The notes beneath the pieces were generated by a model. It saw nothing but the letters and a program-made list of their open reading frames with translations. It did no database searches and had not been told where the DNA came from. Positions 12,966 to 20,959 of a stretch of DNA of 64,000 nucleotides are shown here, piece after piece. Positions within the stretch are counted from its first letter, which is position 1; every line of letters starts with the position of its first letter. Source of the stretch: Peribacillus huizhouensis (lineage in GTDB: Bacteria > Bacillota > Bacilli > Bacillales > DSM-1321); NCBI RefSeq assembly GCF_014138605.1, contig NZ_JACJHX010000002.1:411899-475898 (forward strand). The letters are read 5' to 3'. Position numbers and translations under genes: made by a program.

Positions 12966-12997
12966 TAAGAATTAGTTTTATATTGTGTGAATTCTTA
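12966..12997. promoter_or_regulatory. Inverted repeat upstream of the sigma-factor operon
   Basis: TAAGAATT (12966-12973) and AATTCTTA (12990-12997) are perfectly inverted with a 16-base spacer, and the match extends outward with one mismatch. It lies about 40-70 bases before the sigma gene start, where a promoter and operator are expected. It could bind the PadR protein or be part of an autoregulated ECF promoter. No protein assignment can be made from sequence alone. Confidence 0.4.
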
Positions 12998-13228
12998 TAT
13001 GCTTGTGGTGGTCCTATAAGAATCTTTAACTCGTACTACTAATCAACGAAACCGAAAAAAGGTCTTGATGAACTTGTTTTGTTACATAATCCCTTTTTCT
13101 ATGGAATAGGGGCATGGCTTCACAAAATTACCTCCACACCGCCATCTTTATAAAATGATACAATTTTTAGAGCCTTAACCTTTTTCATCGTCTGAGTTGA
13201 GAGCAGACGCTCTTGGGAGTTTTATGTA

Positions 13229-13259
13229 AAAGCGAGCTATTTTCATTCGTCTCGCTTTT
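13229..13259 (-). terminator. Terminator after the HPY-rich gene
   Basis: AAAAAGCGAG and CTCGCTTTT flank a 13-base loop, with U-runs on both sides. It follows the minus-strand gene ending at 13289. The rest of the 12998-13288 gap holds no ORF with a ribosome binding site. Confidence 0.65.
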
Positions 13260-13288
13260 TAACTTAAATTTTACCTGTCAGACTTTCG

Positions 13289-13543
13289 TTACCATCTGCC
13301 GTGAATGGCACCAATGCCTGCTACGCCGCCAACGTGAGAAACCCCCGGAATTCCTCCTGAAAATGCTGTATGCTCACCTAATCCTCCAACTCCTGCAAAT
13401 CCTCCAAACGAACCTACAATCGGTACATAAGGAGAGCTCTGATAATAGGTGTATGGATAGTATGGATGGTATGGATGGTATGGATGGTATGGATGGTATG
13501 GATGCCAACCATAATGATACGGACCATAGAATTGTCTATTCAC
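13289..13543 (-). CDS. Small HPY/Gly-rich protein, possible spore coat component
   Basis: 84 residues starting with GTG behind AGAGGAG at a seven-base spacing. Residues about 7-38 are rich in Tyr, His and Pro, with four consecutive HPY units and related YPY units. Residues 43-84 are Gly-rich (VGSFGGFAGVGGLGEHTAF), ending HGRW. There is no signal peptide and no Cys. The HPY units are encoded by a near-perfect tandem 9-bp repeat (ATGGATGGT on the plus strand), prone to slippage. Tyr/His/Gly-rich small proteins are common in Bacillus spore coats, and its neighbours are spore-surface-like, so this is plausible but unproven. Confidence 0.65.
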   Translation of the reverse strand: MNRQFYGPYHYGWHPYHPYHPYHPYHPYYPYTYYQSSPYVPIVGSFGGFAGVGGLGEHTAFSGGIPGVSHVGGVAGIGAIHGRW

Positions 13544-13849
13544 CGAAAATCTCCTCTCAAGTAAGATGATATCAGTTTATGCTGACTCCCTTTAAGAGGA
13601 GTGGGCACTTTATAGTTTTTGGTAACAAAGGAAGATGGTTTATAGTGATGTACGAGTTAAATGTCCGCTAAGACAACGCCGCAATTGAACTGTAAAAAAC
13701 GGAAAACCTTATATTTTTAAAGTTTCCCGCTTCCGTTATCCACTAAATAGTTCTTTTTTAATAAAGCTGTTTTCCCGTATTTTGTTGCTTTTCAATTTAT
13801 GAAAAGAACTTTTAATATACTTGTCCGATTTTGAACCCCTGTAATTCGT

Positions 13850-14126
13850 TTAAGTTACGACAAATTCAACAACAATCGGTGTAGCTGGATCTAATACGTC
13901 TCCACCAGGAATTGTGATAGCTGTTGTAGTAACTGATGAAGTATCTGCAGTTTGAACAATCGCATTTATATAAAGAGTGTAATACGCAAATGAAGCTGGA
14001 AATGCTGTAAGCAGCAGTACCAGCTTCTGTAGTCAATTCAGTTGCGTCGATTGGATAACCAGTTGCAAGATTCCCATCATCGTTTGTAAATTGATTCACT
14101 GGAATAGGTATATCCCATCTTTTCAC
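13850..14126 (-). pseudogene. Frameshifted DUF4183-like gene
   Basis: A GTG start at 14126 with AAAGGAAAAGGG upstream opens a frame reading FTNDDGNLATGYPIDATELT up to about codon 38. It then runs into low-similarity sequence ending at 13866. In the neighbouring frame the sequence continues as FPASFAYYTLYINAIVQTAD, then ITIPGGDVLDPATPIVVEFV, stopping at 13850. This is the expected DUF4183 C-terminus (YY.LYING..Q...P.G.PIVLEF). One inserted or lost base near 14010-14030 (GCTGCTG) therefore splits the gene. It may be a true mutation, slippage or a sequence error. DUF4183 proteins are linked to spores in Bacillus (family knowledge). Confidence 0.6.
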
Positions 14127-14300
14127 CCCTTTTCCTTTAATTATTCAGATTATTTATAGATTGATTGGACATATGAGCGTTCTTTACCTTTCACTTAAAA
14201 GATAGTGAGACTCTAACTCCCACTCAATATACTCATTTTACGTTCTTACGCAAAAATAATGGCTTCTATTAACCAGCAGAATATATTTAGACATATAGGA

Positions 14301-14327
14301 ACATTAGCGAAAAAAAAGCATACATAA
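14301..14327 (+). promoter_or_regulatory. Sigma-K-like promoter of the repeat-protein gene
   Basis: AC at 14301-14302, a 16-base spacer, then CATACATAA at 14319-14327. This resembles the sigma-K form AC-N16-CATANNNTA with one mismatch in the -10. It lies about 40 bases before the start codon. If it works, the gene is transcribed late in the mother cell. Confidence 0.4.
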
Positions 14328-14364
14328 CTAACAGAGTAAAAGTTTCATTTAGGAGTTGAATGTA

Positions 14365-17300
14365 GTGAAGACTCCACGGTTTAACACTAAGAAGTTGAAG
14401 GATATCCTATCCAGACATATAAGAGAGGTTAATTCTTCTAGAGTTCATAAAAATTCTAATTTCCCCTACTGCAATTATAACAATAATGATTTTACAACTA
14501 GCATGAACGATATTTTATCAACACTTATTTCTAACCGCCGGAACTCCCGAGAAGGTGATGATTGTAACGGAGGATGTCATACAGAAATTCACGAGAATCC
14601 TTGTGAATCATCTGCATGTAAAGGTATTGAGCAGATTTCTGAAATGGACTTGGAAACTGAAATTCATGATCAACAAAACATGAATGAACCGACAAATGAC
14701 CAGCATAATTTTCAAACGGATTCTGCTTTTGATACGAATGATCCTTCTGGTACCGTTGATGAAATATGCAAAGATGATTCATCCTTATCAACACTTATGT
14801 CTAACCATCGGAACCCCCTAGAAGATGATGATTTGAACAAAGAATGTCATACAGAAATTCACGGGAATCCTTGTGAATCACCTGCATGTATAGATATTCA
14901 GCAAATTTCTGAAATGGAACTGGAAACTGAAATTCATGATGTACGAAACATGAATGAACCGTCAAATGACCAGCATAATTTTCAAACGGATTCTGCTTTT
15001 GATATGAACGATCCTTCTGGTACCGTTGATGAAATATGTAAAGATGATTCATCCTTATCAACACTTATGTCTAACCATCGAAACCTCCAAGAAGATGATA
15101 ATTTGAACGGAGGATGTCATACAGAAATTCACGGGAATCCTTGTGAATCACCTGCATGTATAGATATTGAGCAGATTTCTGAAATGGAACTGGAAACTGA
15201 AATTCATGATCAACAAAACATGAATGAACCGACAAATGACCAGCAGAATTTTCAAACGGATTCTGCTTTTGATACGACCGATCCTTCTGGTACCCTTGAT
15301 GAAATATGCAAAGATGATTTATCCTTATCAACACTTATGTCTAACCATCGGAACCCCCTAGAAGATGATGATTTGAACAAAGAATGTCATACAGAAATTC
15401 ACGGGAATCCTTGTGAATCATCTGCATGTATAGATATTGAACAAATTTCTGAAATGGAACTGGAAACTGAAATTCATGATCAACAAAACATGAATGAACC
15501 GACAAATGACCAGCATAATTTTCAAACGGATTCTGCTTTTGATACGAACGATCCTTCTGGTACCATTGATGAAATATGCAAAGATGATGATTTGAACGAA
15601 GAATGTCATACAGAAATTCACGGGAAGCCTTGCGAACCACCTGCTTGTAAAGGTAATGAGCAGATTTCTGAAATTGAAATTGATACTAAAATTCATGATG
15701 AACGAAACATGAATGAACCGACAAATGACCAGCATAATTTTCAAACGGATTCTGCTTTTGATACGAATGATCCTTCTGGTACCCTTGATGAAATATGCAA
15801 AGATGATGATTTGAACGAAGAATGTCATAAAGAAAATCACGGGAATCCTTGTGAATCACCTGCATGTATAGATATTAAGCAAATTTCTGAAATGGAACTG
15901 GAAACTGAAATTCATGATGAACGTAACATGAATGAACCGACAAATGACCGGCATAATTTTCAAACGGATTCTGCTTTTGATATGAACGATCCTTCTGGTA
16001 CCGTTGATGAAATATGCAAAGATGATGATTTGAACAAAGAATGTCATACAGAAATTCACGGGAATCCTTGTGAATCACCTGCATGTATAGATATTGAGCA
16101 AATTTCTGAAATGGAACTGGAAACTGAAATTCATGATCAACAAAACATGAATGAACCAACAAATGACCAGCATAATTTTCAAACGGATTCTGCTTTTGAT
16201 ACGAACGATCCTTCTGGTACCCTTGATGAAATATGCAAAGATGATTCATCCTTATCAACACTTATGTCTAACCATCGGAACCCCCTAGAAGATGATGATT
16301 TGAACGGAGGATGTCATACAGAAATTCACGGGAATCCTTGTGAATCACCTGCACGAAAAGGTAATGAGCAGATTTCTGAAATGGAACTGGAAACTGAAAT
16401 TCATGATGAACGAAACATGAATGAACCGACAAATGACCAGCATAATTTTCAAACGGATTCTGCTTTTGATACGAACGATCCTTCTGGTACCATTGAAGAT
16501 GGAAGCAAAGATGATTCATTTGTCATTCCCGTACATGATTCACCCATTAATAAAACGGAGGAAAAAAATAATCAAGCTGGCACTTCCCTTGATTTTTTAA
16601 ATATTAGAGTTCCCGTTGTAGTAGGTGAATACAAAATAGATATTTGTCTAGAAGAAACACTATTGTTTGAAGAGAATATTATGTGGATTAACGTAATTTC
16701 TAACAAAATAGTCTTATTAAATAGTCAATTCATCCCAACTGAATTTTCTAAGCCCTTAGATAACGGGATGTCTAAAGCATTAAAAGGAAATTTATTTATA
16801 GAAGGGCATCTCATTCAAAACATTGAATATACAGCCGATGATCACAATCTTGAATCAGACCCACTTTACAAAGATGGGAAAGTTCATTCAATAACAAAAA
16901 AAAGACCGTTCTCCACTTTTGTAGAAATTGATAGTTTTCTCCATCCACCTGTTTTTCAAACAAGTACTCAAAAAACATTTGACTTTATTGATCCAAACAA
17001 TAAAAAAATCCCTCAAACTAATACTCAACTAGTCAACACTGTAACTTATTATCCAGAGCAGCCGTATTGTCGGTTAATTTGTTCTGAAATTCATGAATAT
17101 ACATGTTTATCAGAAGCGGATCATGCTACTAATGCCAATACTCCTATTGAGTCAGTTCAAGTAAATACCATTCACAAAAAAAATGAAACGAATGAAAAGC
17201 AATTAAACCAGAAAACAGTGTTAGTTACATTCGTCCATTTATTACAAGAACAACATGTCAAAGTCAGGTACGACGAGCACGAAAACCACCCCATTTTCCC

Positions 17301-17400
17301 AGATAAAGAAACCTGGGAGACCCATGATCTGCTTCAAAAAAAGGCAGGAATCAAGCCCTACAACATTGAAAAATGTGCCTCCACATCTAATTTTGACTAA
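14365..17400 (+). CDS. Giant acidic repeat protein with CsxC-like C-terminal domain (putative spore surface protein)
   Basis: About 1011 residues from the GTG at 14365, with AGGAG nine bases upstream; a TTG three codons earlier abuts that site. Layout: basic N-terminal tail (1-50), eight acidic repeats of 90 or 73 residues (about 51-715, each with CHTEIHGNPCESPAC, MELETEIHD and HNFQTDSAFDTNDPSGT), a domain of about 200 residues (about 735-940), and a charged tail. The domain (IRVPVVVGEYKIDICLEETL and later GNLFIEGHLIQNIEYTAD) aligns with the protein encoded at 17822, so the two are paralogs. There is no signal peptide or membrane segment. A mother-cell protein placed on the spore surface is the best guess. 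The last 45 residues probably read through an IS200/IS605-like remnant. Confidence 0.8.
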   Translation: MKTPRFNTKKLKDILSRHIREVNSSRVHKNSNFPYCNYNNNDFTTSMNDILSTLISNRRNSREGDDCNGGCHTEIHENPCESSACKGIEQISEMDLETEIHDQQNMNEPTNDQHNFQTDSAFDTNDPSGTVDEICKDDSSLSTLMSNHRNPLEDDDLNKECHTEIHGNPCESPACIDIQQISEMELETEIHDVRNMNEPSNDQHNFQTDSAFDMNDPSGTVDEICKDDSSLSTLMSNHRNLQEDDNLNGGCHTEIHGNPCESPACIDIEQISEMELETEIHDQQNMNEPTNDQQNFQTDSAFDTTDPSGTLDEICKDDLSLSTLMSNHRNPLEDDDLNKECHTEIHGNPCESSACIDIEQISEMELETEIHDQQNMNEPTNDQHNFQTDSAFDTNDPSGTIDEICKDDDLNEECHTEIHGKPCEPPACKGNEQISEIEIDTKIHDERNMNEPTNDQHNFQTDSAFDTNDPSGTLDEICKDDDLNEECHKENHGNPCESPACIDIKQISEMELETEIHDERNMNEPTNDRHNFQTDSAFDMNDPSGTVDEICKDDDLNKECHTEIHGNPCESPACIDIEQISEMELETEIHDQQNMNEPTNDQHNFQTDSAFDTNDPSGTLDEICKDDSSLSTLMSNHRNPLEDDDLNGGCHTEIHGNPCESPARKGNEQISEMELETEIHDERNMNEPTNDQHNFQTDSAFDTNDPSGTIEDGSKDDSFVIPVHDSPINKTEEKNNQAGTSLDFLNIRVPVVVGEYKIDICLEETLLFEENIMWINVISNKIVLLNSQFIPTEFSKPLDNGMSKALKGNLFIEGHLIQNIEYTADDHNLESDPLYKDGKVHSITKKRPFSTFVEIDSFLHPPVFQTSTQKTFDFIDPNNKKIPQTNTQLVNTVTYYPEQPYCRLICSEIHEYTCLSEADHATNANTPIESVQVNTIHKKNETNEKQLNQKTVLVTFVHLLQEQHVKVRYDEHENHPIFPDKETWETHDLLQKKAGIKPYNIEKCASTSNFD
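14515..16500 (+). repeat. Eight-unit tandem coding repeat (270-bp and 219-bp units)
   Basis: Units 1-4 and 8 are about 270 bp (90 residues). Units 5-7 begin without the 17-residue module SSLSTLMSNHRNPLEDD (219 bp). The nucleotide sequence is almost identical between units, including silent positions, so amplification or gene conversion was recent. Each unit keeps two Cys about nine residues apart (CHTEIHGNPCES), a third in the PAC that follows in most units, and a fourth in EICKDD. Confidence 0.95.
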
Positions 17401-17430
17401 TCCCACAGCTAAAGCAGTGGGATTCTTTTT
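17255..17430 (+). mobile_element. Possible IS200/IS605-type right-end remnant
   Basis: ATCCCAC and GTGGGAT at 17400-17423 form the short hairpin typical of the right end of IS200/IS605-type elements. The overlapping plus-strand frame 17255-17488 contains KKRQESSPTTL and LTNPTAKAVGFF, which resemble the degenerate end of a TnpB gene. No transposase body is present. The rest of the 17401-17821 gap shows no convincing gene. Confidence 0.4.
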
Positions 17431-17745
17431 CGCAAACATGTCACGTACAAACTCCAAAAAGGAGATCGCAGCGGGAAAACTTAGGTGAACAACTCACGAT
17501 AGAAAAACCTTTCATCAAAAGGGTAATGCACGTGCCTACTACGCTTTCCGTTTTCCTTAACCACTTTTTTAAAATGATACGTGTACATATAGCACAAATA
17601 AAATCGAAACTGAACATGTCTAAAAGCATGCCTGTTACGACTTCGCTACCTCCCCACCTCAGAAGGAGTGCTCTTTCTCGTTCGGAAATGTCTGTAGAAA
17701 TACATGCACGAAAAAAAGGGTAAAGTTATCACTCCATTAACCTAT

Positions 17746-17772
17746 ACTTCAAAAAACTTTCTGAATATAGTA
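17746..17772 (+). promoter_or_regulatory. Sigma-K-like promoter of the small paralog
   Basis: AC at 17746-17747, a 16-base spacer, then AATATAGTA at 17764-17772, one mismatch from the sigma-K -10 form CATANNNTA. It lies about 50 bases before the ATG at 17822. Confidence 0.35.
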
Positions 17773-17821
17773 ATTTTGTAAGGATTTTTAAAAATAAAAA
17801 ATATTAAGGAGAGATTATTTT

Positions 17822-18583
17822 ATGAGCAATAACTCGAACGATCCATCAATACAACAAGTGAACCCACCTTGTCCGGTCAATGCGACAGAACAAATTCCAT
17901 TAAACGATCAAGCAACACCACTAGTTACTGTAGCTAGAACGCCAACTCTTAAAATCCCGGTTGTAGTAGCTGAAAGAACATTGCAAATTGTTGTAGAAGC
18001 AGATATTTCACTTTCACCAGCAGCAACGGAAATTAAACGAGTGCATAAGAATGCATTTCTAAATCAAGTCAAACTAGTTCCTGTTGAATTTGCCCCAATT
18101 GCCGGGACTAACTTTTTTAACGTAACAAGAGCTAAATTATTTGTTTCCGGATTCATCCGTAAAAATATTGAATATGCTTCAACAGAGTGTAATGGAACCT
18201 TGTTTGATCGAATTGCAGACGTGCCATTTTCTGGGTTCGCAGACCTTATGGCGGGAGATTTCATTTTATTCCCAATTTTAGCTGCTTCATCAGCCAACTC
18301 TGCTATGTTCCTTAATGAAACAAATCAACTAGCTCCTCGTTTGGATAAATTTTTCTTCCAAAACCTTGTGAATTACAATGAACAACCTTTTGGTGAATTA
18401 GTACGTGCCAACTTCTTTGAACTTGATTTTTCCCCAACTATGGTAGAACCTGAACAAGCGTTTAGCACATTGCGTGAAAAAATTGTTATGGACTTAACGT
18501 TAAAAGTATTACAAGTCCAACAAATCCAAGTAACTGGAAATCAAGTAATCCCTGGCTCAACGACAGGAATTACTCTTGGTTAA
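17822..18583 (+). CDS. CsxC-like spore surface protein (putative)
   Basis: 253 residues; the ATG has AAGGAGAG upstream. A short Pro/Cys-containing N-terminal tail (PSIQQVNPPCPVNATEQIP) leads into a domain from about residue 38 (LKIPVVVAERTLQIVVEADI, then NQVKLVPVEFAPIAG and AKLFVSGFIRKNIEYAS). This is the domain that ends the large repeat protein just upstream. It resembles the CsxC/SPOCS-like proteins of clostridial and bacillar spores, but that name is from memory and untested. The protein is soluble and has no signal peptide. The paralog next door and sigma-K-like promoters suggest assembly on the forespore by the mother cell. Confidence 0.75.
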   Translation: MSNNSNDPSIQQVNPPCPVNATEQIPLNDQATPLVTVARTPTLKIPVVVAERTLQIVVEADISLSPAATEIKRVHKNAFLNQVKLVPVEFAPIAGTNFFNVTRAKLFVSGFIRKNIEYASTECNGTLFDRIADVPFSGFADLMAGDFILFPILAASSANSAMFLNETNQLAPRLDKFFFQNLVNYNEQPFGELVRANFFELDFSPTMVEPEQAFSTLREKIVMDLTLKVLQVQQIQVTGNQVIPGSTTGITLG

Positions 18584-18627
18584 TACGCTAGACTGTATTT
18601 CGAAAGTAACTAAATGATGTGATTGTT

Positions 18628-18690
18628 TATAAAGTGAAGCTTCAAGCAGTGGCAGTTGGGGGTCTTACTGCCCGTTAATGAGGGGTAAAA
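18628..18690. repeat. AAGTGAAACTTC/CCCGTTAA element, copy 1
   Basis: Begins ATAAAGTGAAGCTTCAAGCA and ends TGCCCGTTAATGAGGGG. It shares both ends with the elements at 29401, 33940 and 42269. It lies after the spore-protein gene stop. Confidence 0.65.
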
Positions 18691-18694
18691 TCAT

Positions 18695-18762
18695 AAAAAA
18701 ACTGATATTATCGGACACTCTTGATTACATTTAATCTCGAGATCCTTAAATATCAGTTTTTT
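18695..18762. terminator. Bidirectional terminator-like hairpin
   Basis: AAAAAACTGATATT and AATATCAGTTTTTT form 14-bp perfect arms around a 40-base loop. It would terminate transcripts of the gene ending at 18583. Confidence 0.6.
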
Positions 18763-18776
18763 ACTTATTATTAACT

Positions 18777-18803
18777 TCCCAGGAGAGATTCGAACTCCCG
18801 ACC
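18777..18803 (-). repeat. tRNA-Arg 3'-end fragment (putative attachment site)
   Basis: These 27 bases are identical to 21262-21288, the T-arm and acceptor 3' end of tRNA-Arg(UCU). No other part of a tRNA is present here. Such partial duplications mark the far end of elements integrated into tRNA genes. The pair bounds a 2.5-kb islet. Confidence 0.8.
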
Positions 18804-18991
18804 TACTTTAATTTTATGTATTCAATCGTTATACTTTAAGGAAATTCAATATTACAGTTCTCGAACTATGACCGAGTTAAATACAATATAGTATATTTTG
18901 TACTCATTATTCAATATATTATATAAAAAAATCCCCCATGAAGCTAAAGTTAATTGCGTTAGGATTGCTTCTAGCAACATCAATTAGCTTA

Positions 18992-19168
18992 TTAAACCAG
19001 CCAAATAAATGCAGCAATGCCCAATATCATAGCCCAAAAACCAATGGTACTATATGTTTTAATTATTTTAGGTGGTTCTTTTCTTTGATAATCATATATG
19101 GCAACAATCATAGAACTGATAAACCATGTGACTATAAATATAGTTACCATGCCTTTTAATAATATCAT
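18992..19168 (-). CDS. Small two-helix membrane protein
   Basis: 58 residues from the ATG at 19168, with AAGGA upstream. Two hydrophobic segments (VTIFIVTWFISSMIVAIYD and STIGFWAMILGIAAFIWLV) flank a basic loop (YQRKEPPKIIK). The family is not recognised. It lies inside the islet bounded by the tRNA fragment. Confidence 0.45.
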   Translation of the reverse strand: MILLKGMVTIFIVTWFISSMIVAIYDYQRKEPPKIIKTYSTIGFWAMILGIAAFIWLV

Positions 19169-19204
19169 TCTACACCCGTCCTTCTTATGCCTATATTCTA
19201 CCAT

Positions 19205-19881
19205 GAAAGGTTTTGAAAACGTGGTGTATATTTTGCAGACACCAGACCGACCCCTGAGACACCCTCCAGCCCCCCTGTATATACCCTTGCCACGTTAGTG
19301 AGTTAAAGCGTGAGGCATTGTCCGTCATGTCAGTTCGTTGCCTCTAGTCACAGCGATTCATTCTGTTGTCGCTTCATTGTGATTCGTTGTCTATCGCTTG
19401 CATCTCGTTGTCACCTCGCCTTGTCTTGCGACTCTGTCATGCGCACTGGTGGCGGGTGTGGGGTGTCCATTATCCCTTGTCCTTTTTATCTCCATGCTGG
19501 TGCGGTGCTGTATGGGCTGTATGTGGGCGTGTGGTGGGCTGGTGCATAGCATGGCTTACAGTCCTGTTCATCATGTGGGCTGGCGGTCAGGCGGTAGGTA
19601 GATACCCCTATATGTTTTATAAGGTTGTCAGAAGTGGCAACCCATGACTATTATTCATTATATGAAGCATGAAACACCTTCGACCGGTCTTACGTAATTG
19701 ATGGGGTAGGGGTAGTAGGGATATTGATTAAGACCTATTTATCCCAAACAAAATCGTAGATTCCATCGACAGGTTCTTAGATACACATTTGATAAAACAC
19801 AAGCATCCTATTTCATATTTAAAATCCTACAAACGGATAAAATGTATAAAAACATCCGTCTGTTGGAGAATACTTAACCAT
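19205..19881. other. Gene-poor gap with a GC-rich, foreign-looking segment
   Basis: Bases about 19230-19600 are clearly richer in G+C than their surroundings and rich in T/G runs. They hold three overlapping plus-strand open frames of 67-93 codons without ribosome binding sites and with low-complexity translations. No domain is recognised. The composition suggests recent acquisition, perhaps phage or plasmid DNA. The remainder to 19881 is ordinary AT-rich sequence without a gene. Confidence 0.5.
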
Positions 19882-19922
19882 AAGAAAAGACTACTAAACT
19901 TGCATGCTTAGCAGTCTTTTTT
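19882..19922 (-). terminator. Terminator of the lipoprotein gene
   Basis: AAAAAAGACTGCTAAG and a matching TTAGTAGTCTTTTCTT arm on the minus strand form a hairpin followed by a U-run, directly after the stop at 19927. Confidence 0.65.
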
Positions 19923-19926
19923 CGAA

Positions 19927-20814
19927 TTATTTAACTTCCATAATCCATGTTGCTTTAGATTCGGTCATGAAATCTTTATAATAAATTTCATATGGAGCAT
20001 TCCCTGTTACACCGAAAGCTGCTTGTCCTTTTACATGCTTACCAGGTTGTACCGATTCCGTAATATAATCGATAGGATACGTTTCCATCTTTTCACCTTT
20101 GCTATCATACACTTCGAAGTCTCCACCATCGATTAATTGTTCCTCTTGTGTACCATTTTGGTATTCTACATCAAAGATTAAAACGTTATTTGGTTGAGTT
20201 TCTTCAAATTCATTTCGCTCATCCGTATAACGAGCATTTGTTAACGTAATGATATGTCCTTCGACATTTACTTTTTCCCCAACCTTAAATGTTCCAAGAT
20301 TTTTAGCTGTGTTTTCAGAAGAATCAGTGCCCTCTTCATAGTCGATAGCTTTCTTATTTTCTGCTATCAGTGTACCGCTTAAATCAATAGTTCGTATTGT
20401 CGGTTCCTTTTTATCATCATATAACTCTGAATGTTTATAAAATTCCCGGACGAAAGTATCCAAAATAGCTGCTTGCATTACGTTTTCTAAACTTTCGCCG
20501 TCAGAGTTATTTACCTTTAACTCAATCGTTTTGTCATCTTTTAATTGCGCATCTTTATAAGTAATTACCCCTTCTTCATCGGGAGTAGTAAATTCTTTTA
20601 AAAGGTCCTTGAACGTTTTTTCAGATATGTAAACTTTATCCCATTCTGCCTTATCAGGATTTTCCCAATCTATTTTCTTCATTTCTTCCATTGTCGTGAA
20701 TTCTTTTTGCACTTTCGCCGGTTTTTCTACTTTTTCAGCGCCATTGTCATTTGAACATGCAACAAGAAAAATAGAAGCCATAATACCTACTACTAACGTT
20801 TTTACTAATCTCAT
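19927..20814 (-). CDS. Lipoprotein with C-terminal DUF4352-like domain
   Basis: 295 residues. Residues 1-20 are a lipoprotein signal peptide with lipobox LVAC (Cys20), so it is anchored to the outer face of the membrane. The middle part (about 35-160) is charged and not recognised. Residues about 170-295 (FKVGEKVNVEGHIITLTNAR, then VLIFDVEYQNGTQEE and VQPGKHVKGQAAFGV) have the DUF4352/immunoglobulin-like pattern common in Gram-positive lipoproteins. It has its own terminator and lies inside the tRNA-bounded islet. Its function is unknown. Confidence 0.8.
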   Translation of the reverse strand: MRLVKTLVVGIMASIFLVACSNDNGAEKVEKPAKVQKEFTTMEEMKKIDWENPDKAEWDKVYISEKTFKDLLKEFTTPDEEGVITYKDAQLKDDKTIELKVNNSDGESLENVMQAAILDTFVREFYKHSELYDDKKEPTIRTIDLSGTLIAENKKAIDYEEGTDSSENTAKNLGTFKVGEKVNVEGHIITLTNARYTDERNEFEETQPNNVLIFDVEYQNGTQEEQLIDGGDFEVYDSKGEKMETYPIDYITESVQPGKHVKGQAAFGVTGNAPYEIYYKDFMTESKATWIMEVK

Positions 20815-20959
20815 TAATACTTTCCTCCTGTGTCTTATCTCTTATGCCAGTAAGTATTATCTCTTATTCCATATACTTTTTCAATTAACAATTCATTCCA
20901 AATATCCATTAAACTAGCAACTTATCTGTGAAAACAATAGTTTTATAAAAATTGGCTTA

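Noticed and set aside
14515..16500. Tandem repeats as a CRISPR array
   Set aside because: Units are 219-270 bp, in frame and coding, with no unique spacers.
14531..16519. Several 67-140-codon antisense frames across the repeat protein
   Set aside because: They repeat with the array because the sense codon bias leaves few antisense stops; none has start signals.
17526..17723. 65-codon plus-strand frame between the two paralogs
   Set aside because: Poor start context and no recognisable composition; probably chance.
18777..18803. Second tRNA-Arg gene
   Set aside because: Only the T-arm and acceptor 3' part is present; there is no anticodon arm or 5' half.
19310..19647. Three overlapping plus-strand frames in the GC-rich segment
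   Set aside because: No ribosome binding sites and low-complexity Cys/Trp/Gly-rich translations; open only because of high GC content.
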